This document shows positions 9,600 to 19,607 of a stretch of DNA of 64,000 nucleotides, piece by piece. The stretch is from Aureibaculum algae (lineage in GTDB: Bacteria > Bacteroidota > Bacteroidia > Flavobacteriales > Flavobacteriaceae), in contig NZ_CP040749.1 of NCBI RefSeq assembly GCF_006065315.1, positions 4,362,001 to 4,426,000 of the forward strand, given 5' to 3'. A program made the position numbers and the translations under genes. The notes under the pieces were generated by a model, which worked only from the letters and a program-made list of their open reading frames with translations, ran no database searches and was not told the origin of the DNA. The stretch's first letter is position 1. The number at the start of each line of letters is the position of its first letter.

Positions 9600-11756
9600 A
9601 TGGCTTTCTCCAAGTCTAACAAGAATCTTATGGGGAATTTAAATATTAAATTGGGCACAAACATAAAATTAGCAAAAACAAAATTATTATTTTTTTTATT
9701 CTTCATCGGCATTTCTAATTATGCTCAAGAAGTATCCGTTGATATCCATTTAAATGTGCTACATACTATCGGAACAAATAGCACTTTTGAGCGTTCAAAA
9801 TTTATTACCATTCATGCAAATCAATTGGAGAAAGATTGGGACGGAGATAATTTCACTCCCGATCTAAGAAACGACTTTTTAAATGGGTATGACGTTTATT
9901 TAGGTCGAGATACTGGTGGAATTACTTGGATACTCAACAATGTTGAAGAAGATCCAACCAGACTAGGTTTTGCTGACCCCACCGATATAGCTTCTAGAGG
10001 CGAAAACTCGAGAAACTCCTTTGCTTCTCAATCCAAACTCCACTCCTATGAAAACAGGAAAAATCTTGTAATTGCTGCCCAATTACATCCTTTTTGGACT
10101 GGTGAAAGTCAAAAAGCGACCACAAAAGGTTGGAAAATTGCTAGTCCCACAGCTACTGGTGAATATATGGGGCGCTATTTTAATGAATTTCATGGTCAAA
10201 ATGGACAAAAGCAACCAGCATGGGTAGAGGTTATTAATGAACCTGCTTACGAAGCATTAGGTGGAAAGAAAGATTACACCCATTCTTTACAAGAAATTGC
10301 TGATTTCCATGTGGAAGTAGCAGATGCTATAAGAGCTCAAAATTCAAACTTAAAAATAGGAGGATATACCGCCGCTTTTCCTGATTTTGAAACTGGTGAT
10401 TTTCAAAGATGGATGAATAGAGATAAATTATTTGTAGATGTTGCTGGTGAAAAAATGGATTTTTGGTCATGGCATTTGTATGATTTTCCTGCTATTGGGG
10501 GTAAAACTGATTTGCGCTCAGGCAGCAATGTAGAGGCAACTTTTGATATGATGGATCAATACAGTATGCTAAAATTAGGACACACCAAACCCTATGTTAT
10601 TTCAGAATATGGTGCACAAACACATGACTATGACAGACAAGGTTGGACGGCAATGCGTGATTGGTTATTTTTAAAAGTACAAAACTCATTAATGATGTCT
10701 TTCATGGAAAGACCAGATGATATTACCATCGCAATTCCCTTTACCATAGTTAAAGCCGAATGGGGATATAATCATGAAAAAGGATACCCATACTCGGCAA
10801 GATTAATGCGTAAAACCAACGAACCCGAAAGTTATACTGGCACTTGGATTTACACCGATAGGGTTAAATTTTATCAACTTTGGAAAAACGTAAAAGGAAA
10901 AAGAATTGCCATAAAAGCAACCGATTTTGATATACAAGTAGATGCTTATGTTGATGGAAAAAAGGGCTACATTATCTTAAATAGCTTGGAATCTATACCA
11001 ACGCAAATCAATTTGAACTTTTTTGATTCTTATAGTACCCAAATTAGTGCAATTGTAAAAAAACACTTAACCTTATCAGGAGTTGCTCCTATTTTAGAGC
11101 AAGAAAACATATCACCTTCAACTACAAACGTCGTTTTAGGAGCCGAATCAACAATGATTCTAGAATATACTTTTGAGAATGAAATTACCATTGATGAAAC
11201 TTCTGACGAAGTGAAATACTTTGCAGACGATTATTTAAAACCTATTAATGCTTCAAAAGCTTCTTTTTTCCATATTAATAATGTTGAAAAAACGGGTGTA
11301 TTTGGTGAAGCTGTTTTAAGAATAAGTATTGGCAGAGAACATGGCAAACAACTTATACCTACTTTAAAAGTTAATGACAAAATTATTAAAGTACCTGAAG
11401 ACTGGAGAGGATATGACCAAGCAGATAAAGGTCAATTTTTTGGAACACTAGAAATACCTGTACCATATGATTTAATAAAAACTAATAATGAAATATTTGT
11501 AGAATTTCCAGATTTCGGCGGTCATATAAGTAGCACTGTTATGCAAGTATTTAATTTTAGTGATGATTTTAGCACATTAGGAGTTATGGAAAGCCCTATC
11601 GATAGAATTAAAATTAACCTATTTCCAAATCCAGCAAACAAATCCTTTCAAGTTAAACTACCTACACAATATCTTGGTGCTTCTTTTATTATGTACAATA
11701 CTAGTGGAGTCAAGTTATCGCAACAGGTTATTTCGAAAGAAAACACGCTAATCTAA
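9600..11756 (+). CDS. GH86 beta-agarase/beta-porphyranase with truncated type IX sorting tail
   Basis: A secreted endo-acting enzyme on agarose or porphyran. The first hydrophobic stretch (F-F-L-F-F-I-G-I-S-N-Y-A) is a signal peptide that begins about residue 28, so the true start may be the ATG at 9630. The TIM barrel shows N-E-P with acid/base Glu214 and I-S-E-Y-G with nucleophile Glu336; W-S-W-H-L-Y-D-F and the Y-N-H-E-K-G-Y-P-Y-S block are GH86-like. Beta-sandwich regions follow, then a type IX secretion C-terminal domain (L-F-P-N-P-A-N-K-S-F). A TAA at 11754-11756 stops translation inside that domain; the same frame continues to 11843 with the expected ending (K-N-Y-S-A-G-M-Y-Y-T-K-I). 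The enzyme domain is complete, but surface anchoring is probably impaired. Confidence 0.85.
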   Translation: MAFSKSNKNLMGNLNIKLGTNIKLAKTKLLFFLFFIGISNYAQEVSVDIHLNVLHTIGTNSTFERSKFITIHANQLEKDWDGDNFTPDLRNDFLNGYDVYLGRDTGGITWILNNVEEDPTRLGFADPTDIASRGENSRNSFASQSKLHSYENRKNLVIAAQLHPFWTGESQKATTKGWKIASPTATGEYMGRYFNEFHGQNGQKQPAWVEVINEPAYEALGGKKDYTHSLQEIADFHVEVADAIRAQNSNLKIGGYTAAFPDFETGDFQRWMNRDKLFVDVAGEKMDFWSWHLYDFPAIGGKTDLRSGSNVEATFDMMDQYSMLKLGHTKPYVISEYGAQTHDYDRQGWTAMRDWLFLKVQNSLMMSFMERPDDITIAIPFTIVKAEWGYNHEKGYPYSARLMRKTNEPESYTGTWIYTDRVKFYQLWKNVKGKRIAIKATDFDIQVDAYVDGKKGYIILNSLESIPTQINLNFFDSYSTQISAIVKKHLTLSGVAPILEQENISPSTTNVVLGAESTMILEYTFENEITIDETSDEVKYFADDYLKPINASKASFFHINNVEKTGVFGEAVLRISIGREHGKQLIPTLKVNDKIIKVPEDWRGYDQADKGQFFGTLEIPVPYDLIKTNNEIFVEFPDFGGHISSTVMQVFNFSDDFSTLGVMESPIDRIKINLFPNPANKSFQVKLPTQYLGASFIMYNTSGVKLSQQVISKENTLI

Positions 11757-11843
11757 ATAAAAAATTATAGCGCTGGCATGTATTATACTAAAATCGTATT
11801 ACAAGGAAAAGTCCTTAAAAATAAAAAAATTATTTTATTATAG
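11757..11843 (+). pseudogene. Detached last 28 codons of the GH86 sorting domain
   Basis: Directly in frame after the TAA at 11754, these codons read I-K-N-Y-S-A-G-M-Y-Y-T-K-I-V-L-Q and finish with a lysine-rich K-I-I-L-L before TAG. That is the typical last strand pair of a type IX secretion sorting domain (x-G-x-Y-x-x-K-I, basic end). It has no start of its own and is not expected to be translated. Confidence 0.8.
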
Positions 11844-11854
11844 CCAAATTTAAA

Positions 11855-14401
11855 ATGAAAAAAACTTACCTACATTTAGTATTCGTTCTCCTATTTATTT
11901 CATGCAGCAGCAAAGACAACATGCTGCAAAACAACAGAGTATCCGATTTTAATGTCAATTGGAATTTTTATTTATCGCAAGATAGTACGCAACAAGTCTT
12001 CTCCATTAAAAATAAAGATTGGAGATCTTTAAATTTACCACATGATTGGGTAATTGAAAATGAATTTGACTCCACTCTAGTCAACGACGCTCTTGCTACT
12101 GGTTATTTAGCAGGGAAAGGATATGGCTTTTACAAAAAAACATTTGACTTAGACATAAATGAAAATAATGTTACTTATTTATTATTTGATGGCGTTTATA
12201 ATAATGCCGAAGTCTGGTTAAATGGCAACAAGCTAGGTTTCCATCCTTATGGATATTCTCCTTTTTATTATAACCTGACGCCTTACTTAAATAAAAATGG
12301 AAAAGAAAATGAAGTCGTTGTTAGAATTGATCATTCGCGATATGCGAATAGCCGTTGGTACACCGGTGCCGGAATTTACAGAAATGTATCTTTGATTACC
12401 ACAGATAAACTTCATATTCCAGTTTGGGGCGCATTTGTTACAACGCCAATAGTGAATTCATCTGAAGCTACCGTAAACATTGCAATTGATATTACAAATC
12501 AATATAATGAAGAAAACGAAGCAAGCATTCATTCTGTTATTTTTGATGCAAATAACAACAAGGTTGCAGAACAAACTTCCAAACTAAATATCGCTAGTAA
12601 TCAAACCCAAAAAACAAATCAAAATATTGTAATTGTTAATCCAAAACTTTGGGATGTTACAAACCCCAATTTATATAAAGCAGTAATTTCTGTAAAAAAG
12701 AATGATAAAGTAATTGATACTTATACTGAAAATTTCGGAATCCGATCTATAAAATTTGATGCGAATGAGGGCTTTTTCCTTAACGGAAAAAATATGAAAA
12801 TTAAAGGTGTTTGTTTGCATCATGATGGTGGTCTTGTAGGAGCCGCTGTACCAAAAGGTGTTTGGAAACGCAGATTACAAATATTAAAAGACGGAGGCTG
12901 TAATGCTATTCGAGTTTCTCACAACCCTGCTTCTACTGTATTTTTAGATTTATGTGATGAAATGGGATTCCTGGTACAAGATGAATTTTTTGATGAATGG
13001 GATAATCCAAAAGATAAGCGATATAACCAAAATGAATCGAAAAGTACCGATTATATCACTAGAGGTTATGGCGAACATTTTCAAGAATGGGCGCACAAAG
13101 ATTTGACTAATGTAATGTTAAGTCATCGCAACCATCCTTCCGTTTTTCAATGGAGTATCGGTAACGAAATAGAATGGACCTATCCGAGAAATGCAGCAGC
13201 AACAGGCTTTTTTGGCAATATGAATTGGAATGGTAATTATTTCTGGAGTGAGTCTCCTTATTCTATAGAAGAAATTAAAAGAGAACTAGAAACGCTTCCT
13301 AAAGAAAAATACGACATCGGCGAAACGGCTCACAAACTTTCTAAATGGACTAAAGAACTAGATACAACGAGACCTGTTACGGCAAATCTAATTTTACCAT
13401 CAGTAAGTCATTTGTCTGGCTATACAGATGCTCTAGATGTAATTGGGTATAGTTATAGAAGAATTTTATATGACTATGGTCATAAAAATTACCCAGATAA
13501 ACCAATTATGGGTACAGAAAACTTGACGCAATTCCATGAGTGGAAAGCCGTAATGGATCGTCCTTTTATTTCAGGCACTTTTCTTTGGACAGGAATTGAT
13601 TATATGGGTGAAATACGAGATCATTGGCCGGTGCGTGTGCAGCCTTCTGGATTATTAAATACTGCTGGGTTTAAAAAGGGCTCTTACTTTATGATGCAAT
13701 CGCTATGGTCAGAACAACCGATGATACATTTAGCAACACAAACTATGGATAAATCTTTAAATAAACTGAATGATAAAGGTGCTATAGTTGCTAAAAATCC
13801 GGAAAAATGGCAACATGCTTTGTGGGAATGGCAAGATGTAAACGAGCATTGGAATTATAACAAAAATGAAATGATTTCAGTCGAAATATATTCTAACTGT
13901 GATGAAATTGAATTGTATTTAAATGAACAATCTTTAGGACTTAAAAAATTAGCCAATTTTGAAGATCATATTTATAAATGGGCTGTTTTGTTTGCTGATG
14001 GTAAATTAGTAGCAAAAGGCAAAAAAGATGGAAAAGAAATATCTTCTGAAATAATTACTGCTAAAAAAGCGTCAAAAATAGAGCTCTCTTCAGAAGAAAA
14101 AGTATTGACCGCGAACAATACAGATGTTTCTCATATAATTGTTCGGTTAACAGATGAAAATGGAAATCCAGCAAAAACCGATGATAGAGAAATTACTTTT
14201 GAAATAAAAGGAAATGCAAAATTGTTAGGAGTTGATAATGGTTGGAAAAAAAGTATTCAAAAATTCCAATCTAATGTAAATACAACCCACAACGGAAGAA
14301 CTTTACTAATTGTACAGGCTATGGATAAAACAGGTGAAGTAGAAGTGGTGGCACATTCAAAAGATTTACCTTCAAACTCAATTAAAATAACAATAAACTA
14401 A
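11855..14401 (+). CDS. GH2 beta-galactosidase, lipoprotein
   Basis: Predicted exo-acting beta-galactosidase working on agar- or porphyran-derived oligosaccharides. The N-terminus is a lipoprotein signal (L-L-F-I-S-C-S-S). Order of domains: GH2 sugar-binding jelly roll (about 40-185), immunoglobulin-like domain (about 190-300), TIM barrel (about 305-610), and C-terminal Ig-like/invasin-like domains. Catalytic residues are visible as acid/base Glu438 in S-I-G-N-E-I-E-W and nucleophile Glu555 in M-G-T-E-N. The N-terminal [10 protein letters not shown] and I-R-V-S-H-N-P motifs are strongly family-typical. It starts 98 bases after the GH86 stop (12 bases after the end of its original frame), so both probably share a transcript. 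Similar GH2 enzymes occur in known porphyran loci; the exact substrate is inferred. Confidence 0.92.
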   Translation: MKKTYLHLVFVLLFISCSSKDNMLQNNRVSDFNVNWNFYLSQDSTQQVFSIKNKDWRSLNLPHDWVIENEFDSTLVNDALATGYLAGKGYGFYKKTFDLDINENNVTYLLFDGVYNNAEVWLNGNKLGFHPYGYSPFYYNLTPYLNKNGKENEVVVRIDHSRYANSRWYTGAGIYRNVSLITTDKLHIPVWGAFVTTPIVNSSEATVNIAIDITNQYNEENEASIHSVIFDANNNKVAEQTSKLNIASNQTQKTNQNIVIVNPKLWDVTNPNLYKAVISVKKNDKVIDTYTENFGIRSIKFDANEGFFLNGKNMKIKGVCLHHDGGLVGAAVPKGVWKRRLQILKDGGCNAIRVSHNPASTVFLDLCDEMGFLVQDEFFDEWDNPKDKRYNQNESKSTDYITRGYGEHFQEWAHKDLTNVMLSHRNHPSVFQWSIGNEIEWTYPRNAAATGFFGNMNWNGNYFWSESPYSIEEIKRELETLPKEKYDIGETAHKLSKWTKELDTTRPVTANLILPSVSHLSGYTDALDVIGYSYRRILYDYGHKNYPDKPIMGTENLTQFHEWKAVMDRPFISGTFLWTGIDYMGEIRDHWPVRVQPSGLLNTAGFKKGSYFMMQSLWSEQPMIHLATQTMDKSLNKLNDKGAIVAKNPEKWQHALWEWQDVNEHWNYNKNEMISVEIYSNCDEIELYLNEQSLGLKKLANFEDHIYKWAVLFADGKLVAKGKKDGKEISSEIITAKKASKIELSSEEKVLTANNTDVSHIIVRLTDENGNPAKTDDREITFEIKGNAKLLGVDNGWKKSIQKFQSNVNTTHNGRTLLIVQAMDKTGEVEVVAHSKDLPSNSIKITIN

Positions 14402-14435
14402 CAATATTCGATTAAAATTAATTTGTGGTACAAGT

Positions 14436-14488
14436 AAAACCATACCTTATATTCAGTAGATAATTAAAGTTATAATATTGTATGGTTT
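14436..14488. repeat. Inverted repeat before the sugar-acid operon
   Basis: AAACCATAC (14437-14445) and GTATGGTTT (14480-14488) form a 9-bp inverted repeat with a 34-base spacer in the GH2-to-dehydrogenase gap. It could be an operator or a weak attenuator; there is no T-tract after it, so a terminator is unlikely. Confidence 0.4.
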
Positions 14489-14536
14489 CCTTAAAAATAT
14501 GATTTAAAATAATTAAAAGAAATAAAATTAATAAAA

Positions 14537-15553
14537 ATGAGAGCAACACAATATGAAGGCAATAAAACCTTCACAGTAGTAGAAAGAGAAATTGAAGCAC
14601 CAAAAGAAGGTGAAGTTAGAATTAAAGTAGCTTACGTTGGGGTTTGTGGAACTGACGTTCACATTTACCACGGAATGATGGACAAACGTGTAAAAATGCC
14701 AGAAACTATCGGACATGAAATGTCTGGGATAATTGATGTCGTTGGCGCAGGAGTAACTGGATTTTCGGTTGGTGAAAAAGTAGTGGTTCGTCCATTAGAC
14801 GACCGTTTGGTACAGCCTTCCGATAAAGGTTTTAACCACATTTGTGCAAAATTAAAATTTATTGGAATTGATAGTCCTGGTGCAATGCAGCAATACTGGA
14901 ACGTTCCTGCATTTACTTTACACAAATTAAAGCAAGAAACAGACTTAAAATTAGCAGCGTTAATTGAGCCATTATCAGTTGCAACGCACGATGTGAGAAT
15001 GAGTGGCTTAGTTGCTGGAGAAACCGCCGTTGTTTTAGGTGGTGGACCAATTGGTTTGTTGGTTGCAATGGTAGCTAAAGAAGCAGGCGCAAATGTAATT
15101 GTATCTGAAGTAAATGAAAAACGTATTGCTAAAGCTAAAGAATTAGGTTTAAATGCTGTTAGTCCATTAAAAATCGATTTAGTTGAATACGTAAGAGAAC
15201 AAACAGAAGGTCGTCTAGCCGATGTCGTTTTTGAAGTAGCTGGAGTACAACCTGCTTTAGATGTTATGTGCGAAGTAGCTGGTATTAGAGGTCGAATTGT
15301 AATGGTAGCTATTCATGGGCAAAAGAAAGAAGTTGATTTATTCAAATTTTTTTGGAAAGAATTAAAACTAATTGGTGCTCGTGTTTACGAAAAAGAAGAT
15401 TACGAAAAATCAATCGCTTTAATCACAACCAACAAATTACCATTTGAAGATATGATTACCGATGTACAACCGTTGAGCAACATCCAAAAAGTCTTTGAAA
15501 ATATCGATAACAATCCTGACGGAATGAAAGTATTAATGGATTGTACATTGTAA
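14537..15553 (+). CDS. Zinc-dependent sugar/polyol dehydrogenase (MDR family)
   Basis: A medium-chain dehydrogenase of the sorbitol/threonine dehydrogenase type. Catalytic zinc ligands are visible: Cys37 in V-C-G-T-D and His60-Glu61 in G-H-E; the NAD-binding turn is G-G-G-P-I-G-L-L. The usual four-cysteine structural zinc loop is absent: between residues 90 and 120 only one cysteine is seen, so it belongs to the subgroup without structural zinc. It opens a tight run with an SDR 28 bases downstream and then an aldehyde dehydrogenase. In the pathway proposed here it would act on a 2-keto-3-deoxy-galactonate or its diketo product, exchanging oxidation at C5 together with the SDR. That role is inferred from context; L-threonine or polyol oxidation are alternatives. 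Confidence 0.8.
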   Translation: MRATQYEGNKTFTVVEREIEAPKEGEVRIKVAYVGVCGTDVHIYHGMMDKRVKMPETIGHEMSGIIDVVGAGVTGFSVGEKVVVRPLDDRLVQPSDKGFNHICAKLKFIGIDSPGAMQQYWNVPAFTLHKLKQETDLKLAALIEPLSVATHDVRMSGLVAGETAVVLGGGPIGLLVAMVAKEAGANVIVSEVNEKRIAKAKELGLNAVSPLKIDLVEYVREQTEGRLADVVFEVAGVQPALDVMCEVAGIRGRIVMVAIHGQKKEVDLFKFFWKELKLIGARVYEKEDYEKSIALITTNKLPFEDMITDVQPLSNIQKVFENIDNNPDGMKVLMDCTL

Positions 15554-15581
15554 AAAAATTAATTATAAAAATAAACATAAA

Positions 15582-16376
15582 ATGAACGAATTATTTAATT
15601 TATCAGGAAAAGTAGCTCTTGTAACTGGAGGAACTCACGGAATTGGAATGGCTTGTGGTAAAGCTTTAGCAAAAGCAGGTGCAAAACTTTGTGTTAACGA
15701 CATTGATGACGAAAAATTAGTGTCTTGTGTAGCGGAATATGCAAAAGATGGAATTGAAGTTTACACTATTAATTTTAATGTTTGCAGTGAAGAAGCTGTG
15801 GACAAAGGAATCAGTAAAATCGAAGCTGAAGTAGGTGCTATCGATATTCTTGTAAACAATGCAGGTATTATTAAGCGTATTCCTATTTTAGATATGCCAA
15901 TATCTGATTTTGAACAAGTTCTTAATGTAGATTTAGTTGCTCCTTTAATTGTAGCAAAACGTGTTGCTCCAGGAATGATTAAACGTCGTGAAGGGAAAAT
16001 CATAAACATGTGCTCTATGATGAGTGTATATGGTCGTCAAAACGTTTCAGCATATGCTTCGGCAAAAGGTGGTTTAAAGCTTTTAACAGCAAACATGTGT
16101 TGTGAGTGGGCAAAACATAACGTTCAAATTAACGGAATTGGCCCAGGATACATCGCTACAGAACAAACAGCTCCAATTCGAGTTGGTGGACATCCTTTTA
16201 ACGATTTAGTGATGACTCGTACTCCTGCCAACCGCTGGGGAGAACCTGAAGATGTTGGAAATGCTTCATTATTCCTTGCCTCTAAAGCAGCGGATTTTGT
16301 AAATGGTCAAGTGCTTTATGTTGATGGAGGTATCCTTGCAAACTTTGGTTATGTAAAAGGAGAAAACGAATTATAA
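15582..16376 (+). CDS. Short-chain dehydrogenase, gluconate 5-dehydrogenase-like
   Basis: A classical SDR of 264 residues. The cofactor motif T-G-G-T-H-G-I-G lies at residues 16-23, N-N-A-G-I at about 92-96, and the catalytic pair is Tyr158 and Lys162 in Y-A-S-A-K. The adenine-pocket motif D-I-D-D after beta-2 suggests NAD preference. Such SDRs include 2-keto-3-deoxy-L-galactonate 5-dehydrogenase in anhydro-L-galactose pathways and gluconate 5-dehydrogenases. Its place between a zinc dehydrogenase and an aldehyde dehydrogenase beside a cycloisomerase gene supports the first role. No overlap with neighbours; it shares the transcript with the gene upstream. Confidence 0.85.
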   Translation: MNELFNLSGKVALVTGGTHGIGMACGKALAKAGAKLCVNDIDDEKLVSCVAEYAKDGIEVYTINFNVCSEEAVDKGISKIEAEVGAIDILVNNAGIIKRIPILDMPISDFEQVLNVDLVAPLIVAKRVAPGMIKRREGKIINMCSMMSVYGRQNVSAYASAKGGLKLLTANMCCEWAKHNVQINGIGPGYIATEQTAPIRVGGHPFNDLVMTRTPANRWGEPEDVGNASLFLASKAADFVNGQVLYVDGGILANFGYVKGENEL

Positions 16377-16384
16377 AATCAATT

Positions 16385-16550
16385 TACAAAACAAATGTCT
16401 CTGCCGCTGTTTGTATTCATTCACGGCAGGGATTATAACTGGTAAATACCAGCAAAATTTGGCTTCAGAAAATCCTGAAAAAGTTATTTCGAAGCATGGG
16501 CGGCAAATAGAATGGATAATTATACCGTAGAAAAAATAATAACAAATTAA
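16385..16550 (+). pseudogene. Remnant of an unidentified coding sequence in the operon
   Basis: The 183-base gap between the SDR and the aldehyde dehydrogenase keeps protein-like sequence in two frames. One frame reads T-A-G-I-I-T-G-K-Y-Q-Q-N-L-A-S-E-N-P-E-K; after a frameshift near 16490 another reads A-W-A-A-N-R-M-D-N-Y-T-V-E-K-I-I and ends in TAA at 16548-16550. This looks like the frameshifted C-terminus of a lost gene. I do not recognise the family. A short CTGCCG/CGGCAG hairpin lies at its start. Confidence 0.45.
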
Positions 16551-16559
16551 AAATAGATC

Positions 16560-18014
16560 ATGTTACAAATTAAAAATTATCAGTTATTTATTAATGGAGA
16601 ATGGAGAACTTCAACTTCAGGAGAAACTATTGATATTGTAAACCCTTCGACCGAAGAAGTTGTAGCACGTGTTCAAAACGGAACAGTAGAAGAAGCTATT
16701 GAGGCATTAAAAGCTGCTGAAAAAGCGCAAAAAGAATGGAGAAAATTACCTGCGCGTTCACGTGCAGACTTATTATATAAATTGGCTAATGAAATTGAAG
16801 CTAATACGGAGTATTTGGCTGAATTATTAACTAAAGAACAAGGGAAACTTTTAAAAGTTGCTCGTTTTGAGGTAGCTGTTACCGCTTCATTTATTAGATA
16901 TGCTTGTGAAGGTGCTCGCAGAATTGAAGGTGATATTATTCCTTCTGACAACCCAAACGAACAAATTTGGATTCAAAAAATTCCTCGTGGCGTTGTAGTT
17001 GCTATTACTGCTTGGAATTTCCCATTAGCATTAGCAGGTCGTAAATTAGGACCAGCGTTAGTTGCAGGAAATACCATTGTAATTAAACCAACTTCAGAAA
17101 CACCTTTAGCAACCTTAGAATTAGGAAACCTAGCAAACAAAGTAGGAATTCCAGCGGGAGTTATCAATATCTTAACCGGACCTGGCAGAGCGATGGGAAA
17201 TGCTCTAGTTGAAAGCCCAATTACTAAAATGGTAACTATGACAGGTTCTACGCCTGTTGGACAACAAATTGCACGCAATGCAGCCAATAATTTAACGCAC
17301 GTTCAATTAGAACTAGGTGGAAAAGCGCCATTTATTGTTTTTGAAGATGCAGATATTGATGCAGCTGTTGATGCGGCGTTACATTCTCGTTTCGATAATT
17401 GTGGTCAAGTTTGTACTTGTAACGAACGGATGTATGTTCACGAAGCTATTTACGACGTGTTTATGGAGAAATTCATTGCAAAAACTAAAGCAATTAAAGT
17501 TGGTGACCCAATGTTAGAAGAAACTGATATGGGACCAAAAGTGAATAAGAATGAATTAGAGCATATGGAACACTTAATAAAAATAAGTATTGAAGAAGGT
17601 GCAACCATTGCTACTGGAGGTAAAAGACCTACAGGCGCTGGATTTGAAAAAGGATATTGGTTTGAGCCAACGGTACTTACAAATGTAACACAAGATATGA
17701 CTATTGTTCATGAAGAGTCTTTCGGACCAATTTTACCAGTATTAAAATTTAGTTCTTTTGATCAAGTTATTGGTTTTGCAAACGACTGTGAATATGGTCT
17801 AGCTGCAATGGTATTTACAAATAATATGAATACCATTATGAAATGTAACGATGAATTAGAATACGGAGAAATCTATGTAAATAGAGGTCACGGTGAACAA
17901 CATCAAGGTTTCCATAACGGCTATAAATTATCGGGTTCTGGTGGTGAAGATGGCAAATACGGTTTTGAGCAATATATGGAAAAGAAAACCTTTTACATCA
18001 AACATAAAGCCTAA
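16560..18014 (+). CDS. Aldehyde dehydrogenase, probable 3,6-anhydro-L-galactose dehydrogenase
   Basis: An NAD(P)-dependent aldehyde dehydrogenase of 484 residues, the normal family length. Catalytic Cys285 sits in C-G-Q-V-C-T-C and the general base Glu251 in L-E-L-G-G-K; F-N-F-P-L-type motif W-N-F-P-L-A-L-A-G and G-S-T-P-V-G are also present. The family includes lactaldehyde and succinate-semialdehyde dehydrogenases. In known agar degraders a member of this family oxidises 3,6-anhydro-L-galactose to 3,6-anhydro-L-galactonate, the substrate of the cycloisomerase whose gene lies 1.6 kb downstream (19608). The function is therefore assigned on family plus context, not on sequence alone. It sits in one strand-consistent run with 11 bases to the sulfatase gene. 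Confidence 0.85.
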   Translation: MLQIKNYQLFINGEWRTSTSGETIDIVNPSTEEVVARVQNGTVEEAIEALKAAEKAQKEWRKLPARSRADLLYKLANEIEANTEYLAELLTKEQGKLLKVARFEVAVTASFIRYACEGARRIEGDIIPSDNPNEQIWIQKIPRGVVVAITAWNFPLALAGRKLGPALVAGNTIVIKPTSETPLATLELGNLANKVGIPAGVINILTGPGRAMGNALVESPITKMVTMTGSTPVGQQIARNAANNLTHVQLELGGKAPFIVFEDADIDAAVDAALHSRFDNCGQVCTCNERMYVHEAIYDVFMEKFIAKTKAIKVGDPMLEETDMGPKVNKNELEHMEHLIKISIEEGATIATGGKRPTGAGFEKGYWFEPTVLTNVTQDMTIVHEESFGPILPVLKFSSFDQVIGFANDCEYGLAAMVFTNNMNTIMKCNDELEYGEIYVNRGHGEQHQGFHNGYKLSGSGGEDGKYGFEQYMEKKTFYIKHKA

Positions 18015-18025
18015 TAAAACTGCCA

Positions 18026-19600
18026 ATGATTTATCCAAAATTTAAAATTGCCAAATTCTTCTATTTTATTTTAGTAAGCATCTTTTTCATCCAATGTAAA
18101 AATGATAAAAAACAAGAGGTACTAGTCGATGAAATTAAAGACACTAAACCAAATGTGGTTATTTTATACTTAGATGATTTAGGTTATGGAGATTTAAGCT
18201 GTTATGGAGCAACGGCTTTAAAAACTCCAAACATAGATAAACTTGCTACTGGTGGTGTGAAATTCACAAATGGCTATGCCACCTCTGCAACTTGTACTCC
18301 AAGTAGGTATGCAATTTTAACAGGCGTATATCCTTGGCGCAATAAAGATGCTAAAATTCTTCCGGGATCAGCACCATTAATTATCTCTACATCACAAGAG
18401 ACGTTGCCAAAACTATTTAAATCAAAAGGTTATGAAACAGGAATTGTGGGTAAATGGCATTTAGGTCTAGGTTCAGGAAATGTAAATTGGAATGAACATA
18501 TTTCTCCCAGTCCTAATGAAGTTGGATTTGATTATTCACACATTATGGCAGCAACACAAGATCGCGTACCAACCGTTTATATTGAAAATGGAAATGTGAT
18601 CGGATTAGATGCTACTGATCCTATTGAAGTGAATTATCAAAAAAACTTTGATGGAGAACCAACCGCTATTTCAAATCCAGAATTAGTAACGATGAAATGG
18701 CATCATGGGCATAATAATAGCATCGTAAACGGTATTCCTAGAATTGGTTTCGTAAAAGGTGGTGAAGCCGCGAAATGGAAAGATGAAGATATGACCGACC
18801 ATTTTTTAGCAAAAGCGCAAAATTATGTAAAGACACACAAAAAGAAACTATTTTTCTTGTATTATGCTCTGCAACAACCACATGTGCCTAGAACACCACA
18901 TGCCCGCTTTGAAGGAAAATCAGGTTTAGGACCACGAGGAGACGTCATTTTAGAAGCTGATTGGGTTATTGGTGAGTTCATGAAAACTTTAGAAGAAGAA
19001 GGGCTTTTAGAAAATACATTGATCGTTTTTTCAAGTGATAATGGTCCGGTTTTGAATGATGGTTATGAAGATGATGCAGTAGAAAAACTAGGAAATCATG
19101 ATCCAAACGGAGGATTACGTGGAGGAAAATACAGCTTATTTGAAGCAGGAACACATGTCCCATTAATGACCTATTGGAAAGGTAAAATAAAACCACAAGT
19201 ATCTGATGCTTTAGTATGTCAAGTTGATTTAATGGCTTCTTTAGCAACACTTATTGACGGTAAAATAAAGACCTCGGATAGTGAAAATATTTTATCTGCA
19301 TTTTTAGGACAAAGTAATATTGGTCGCCAATCATTGGTAATTGAAGCAAATACCAAAACGGCATATCGCGAAGGAGATTGGATTATGATTCCACCTTACA
19401 CTGGTGAAGCTATAAATACCCAAGTCAATATAGAATTAGGAAATGCTGAAGAGTATCAATTATACCATTTAAAAAACGATAAAGCACAGCGAAATAATCT
19501 AGCATCTTCTGAGCCCAATAAATTAAAAGAAATGATTGAAAGTTTCGAAGCAATTCGCGGTAATGATTATGCAAATACAGAACAATTGGAGTTGAAATAA
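18026..19600 (+). CDS. S1-family sulfatase, probable galactan sulfatase
   Basis: A formylglycine-dependent sulfatase. The N-terminus is a signal with a cysteine at Q-C-K-N-D that may be lipidated. The maturation motif C90-T-P-S-R begins [11 protein letters not shown], where Cys90 becomes formylglycine. Metal ligands are visible in Y-L-D-D-L-G-Y-G-D and S-S-D-N-G-P, and K-W-H-L-G is a substrate-side motif. Length 524 matches arylsulfatase A-like enzymes. Inside an agar/porphyran operon it probably removes galactose 6-sulfate or another galactan sulfate; position specificity cannot be read here. It needs a formylglycine-generating or anaerobic maturase encoded elsewhere. Confidence 0.9.
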   Translation: MIYPKFKIAKFFYFILVSIFFIQCKNDKKQEVLVDEIKDTKPNVVILYLDDLGYGDLSCYGATALKTPNIDKLATGGVKFTNGYATSATCTPSRYAILTGVYPWRNKDAKILPGSAPLIISTSQETLPKLFKSKGYETGIVGKWHLGLGSGNVNWNEHISPSPNEVGFDYSHIMAATQDRVPTVYIENGNVIGLDATDPIEVNYQKNFDGEPTAISNPELVTMKWHHGHNNSIVNGIPRIGFVKGGEAAKWKDEDMTDHFLAKAQNYVKTHKKKLFFLYYALQQPHVPRTPHARFEGKSGLGPRGDVILEADWVIGEFMKTLEEEGLLENTLIVFSSDNGPVLNDGYEDDAVEKLGNHDPNGGLRGGKYSLFEAGTHVPLMTYWKGKIKPQVSDALVCQVDLMASLATLIDGKIKTSDSENILSAFLGQSNIGRQSLVIEANTKTAYREGDWIMIPPYTGEAINTQVNIELGNAEEYQLYHLKNDKAQRNNLASSEPNKLKEMIESFEAIRGNDYANTEQLELK

Positions 19601-19607
19601 TAGAAAC

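Noticed and set aside
9541..9642. 33-codon frame with hydrophobic start before GH86
   Set aside because: Overlaps the GH86 start in another frame, too short to judge, and no similarity seen. Kept only as a note.
16396..16430. CTGCCG/CGGCAG hairpin as SDR terminator
   Set aside because: Only six base pairs with a long loop and no T-run; more likely part of the fossil coding sequence.
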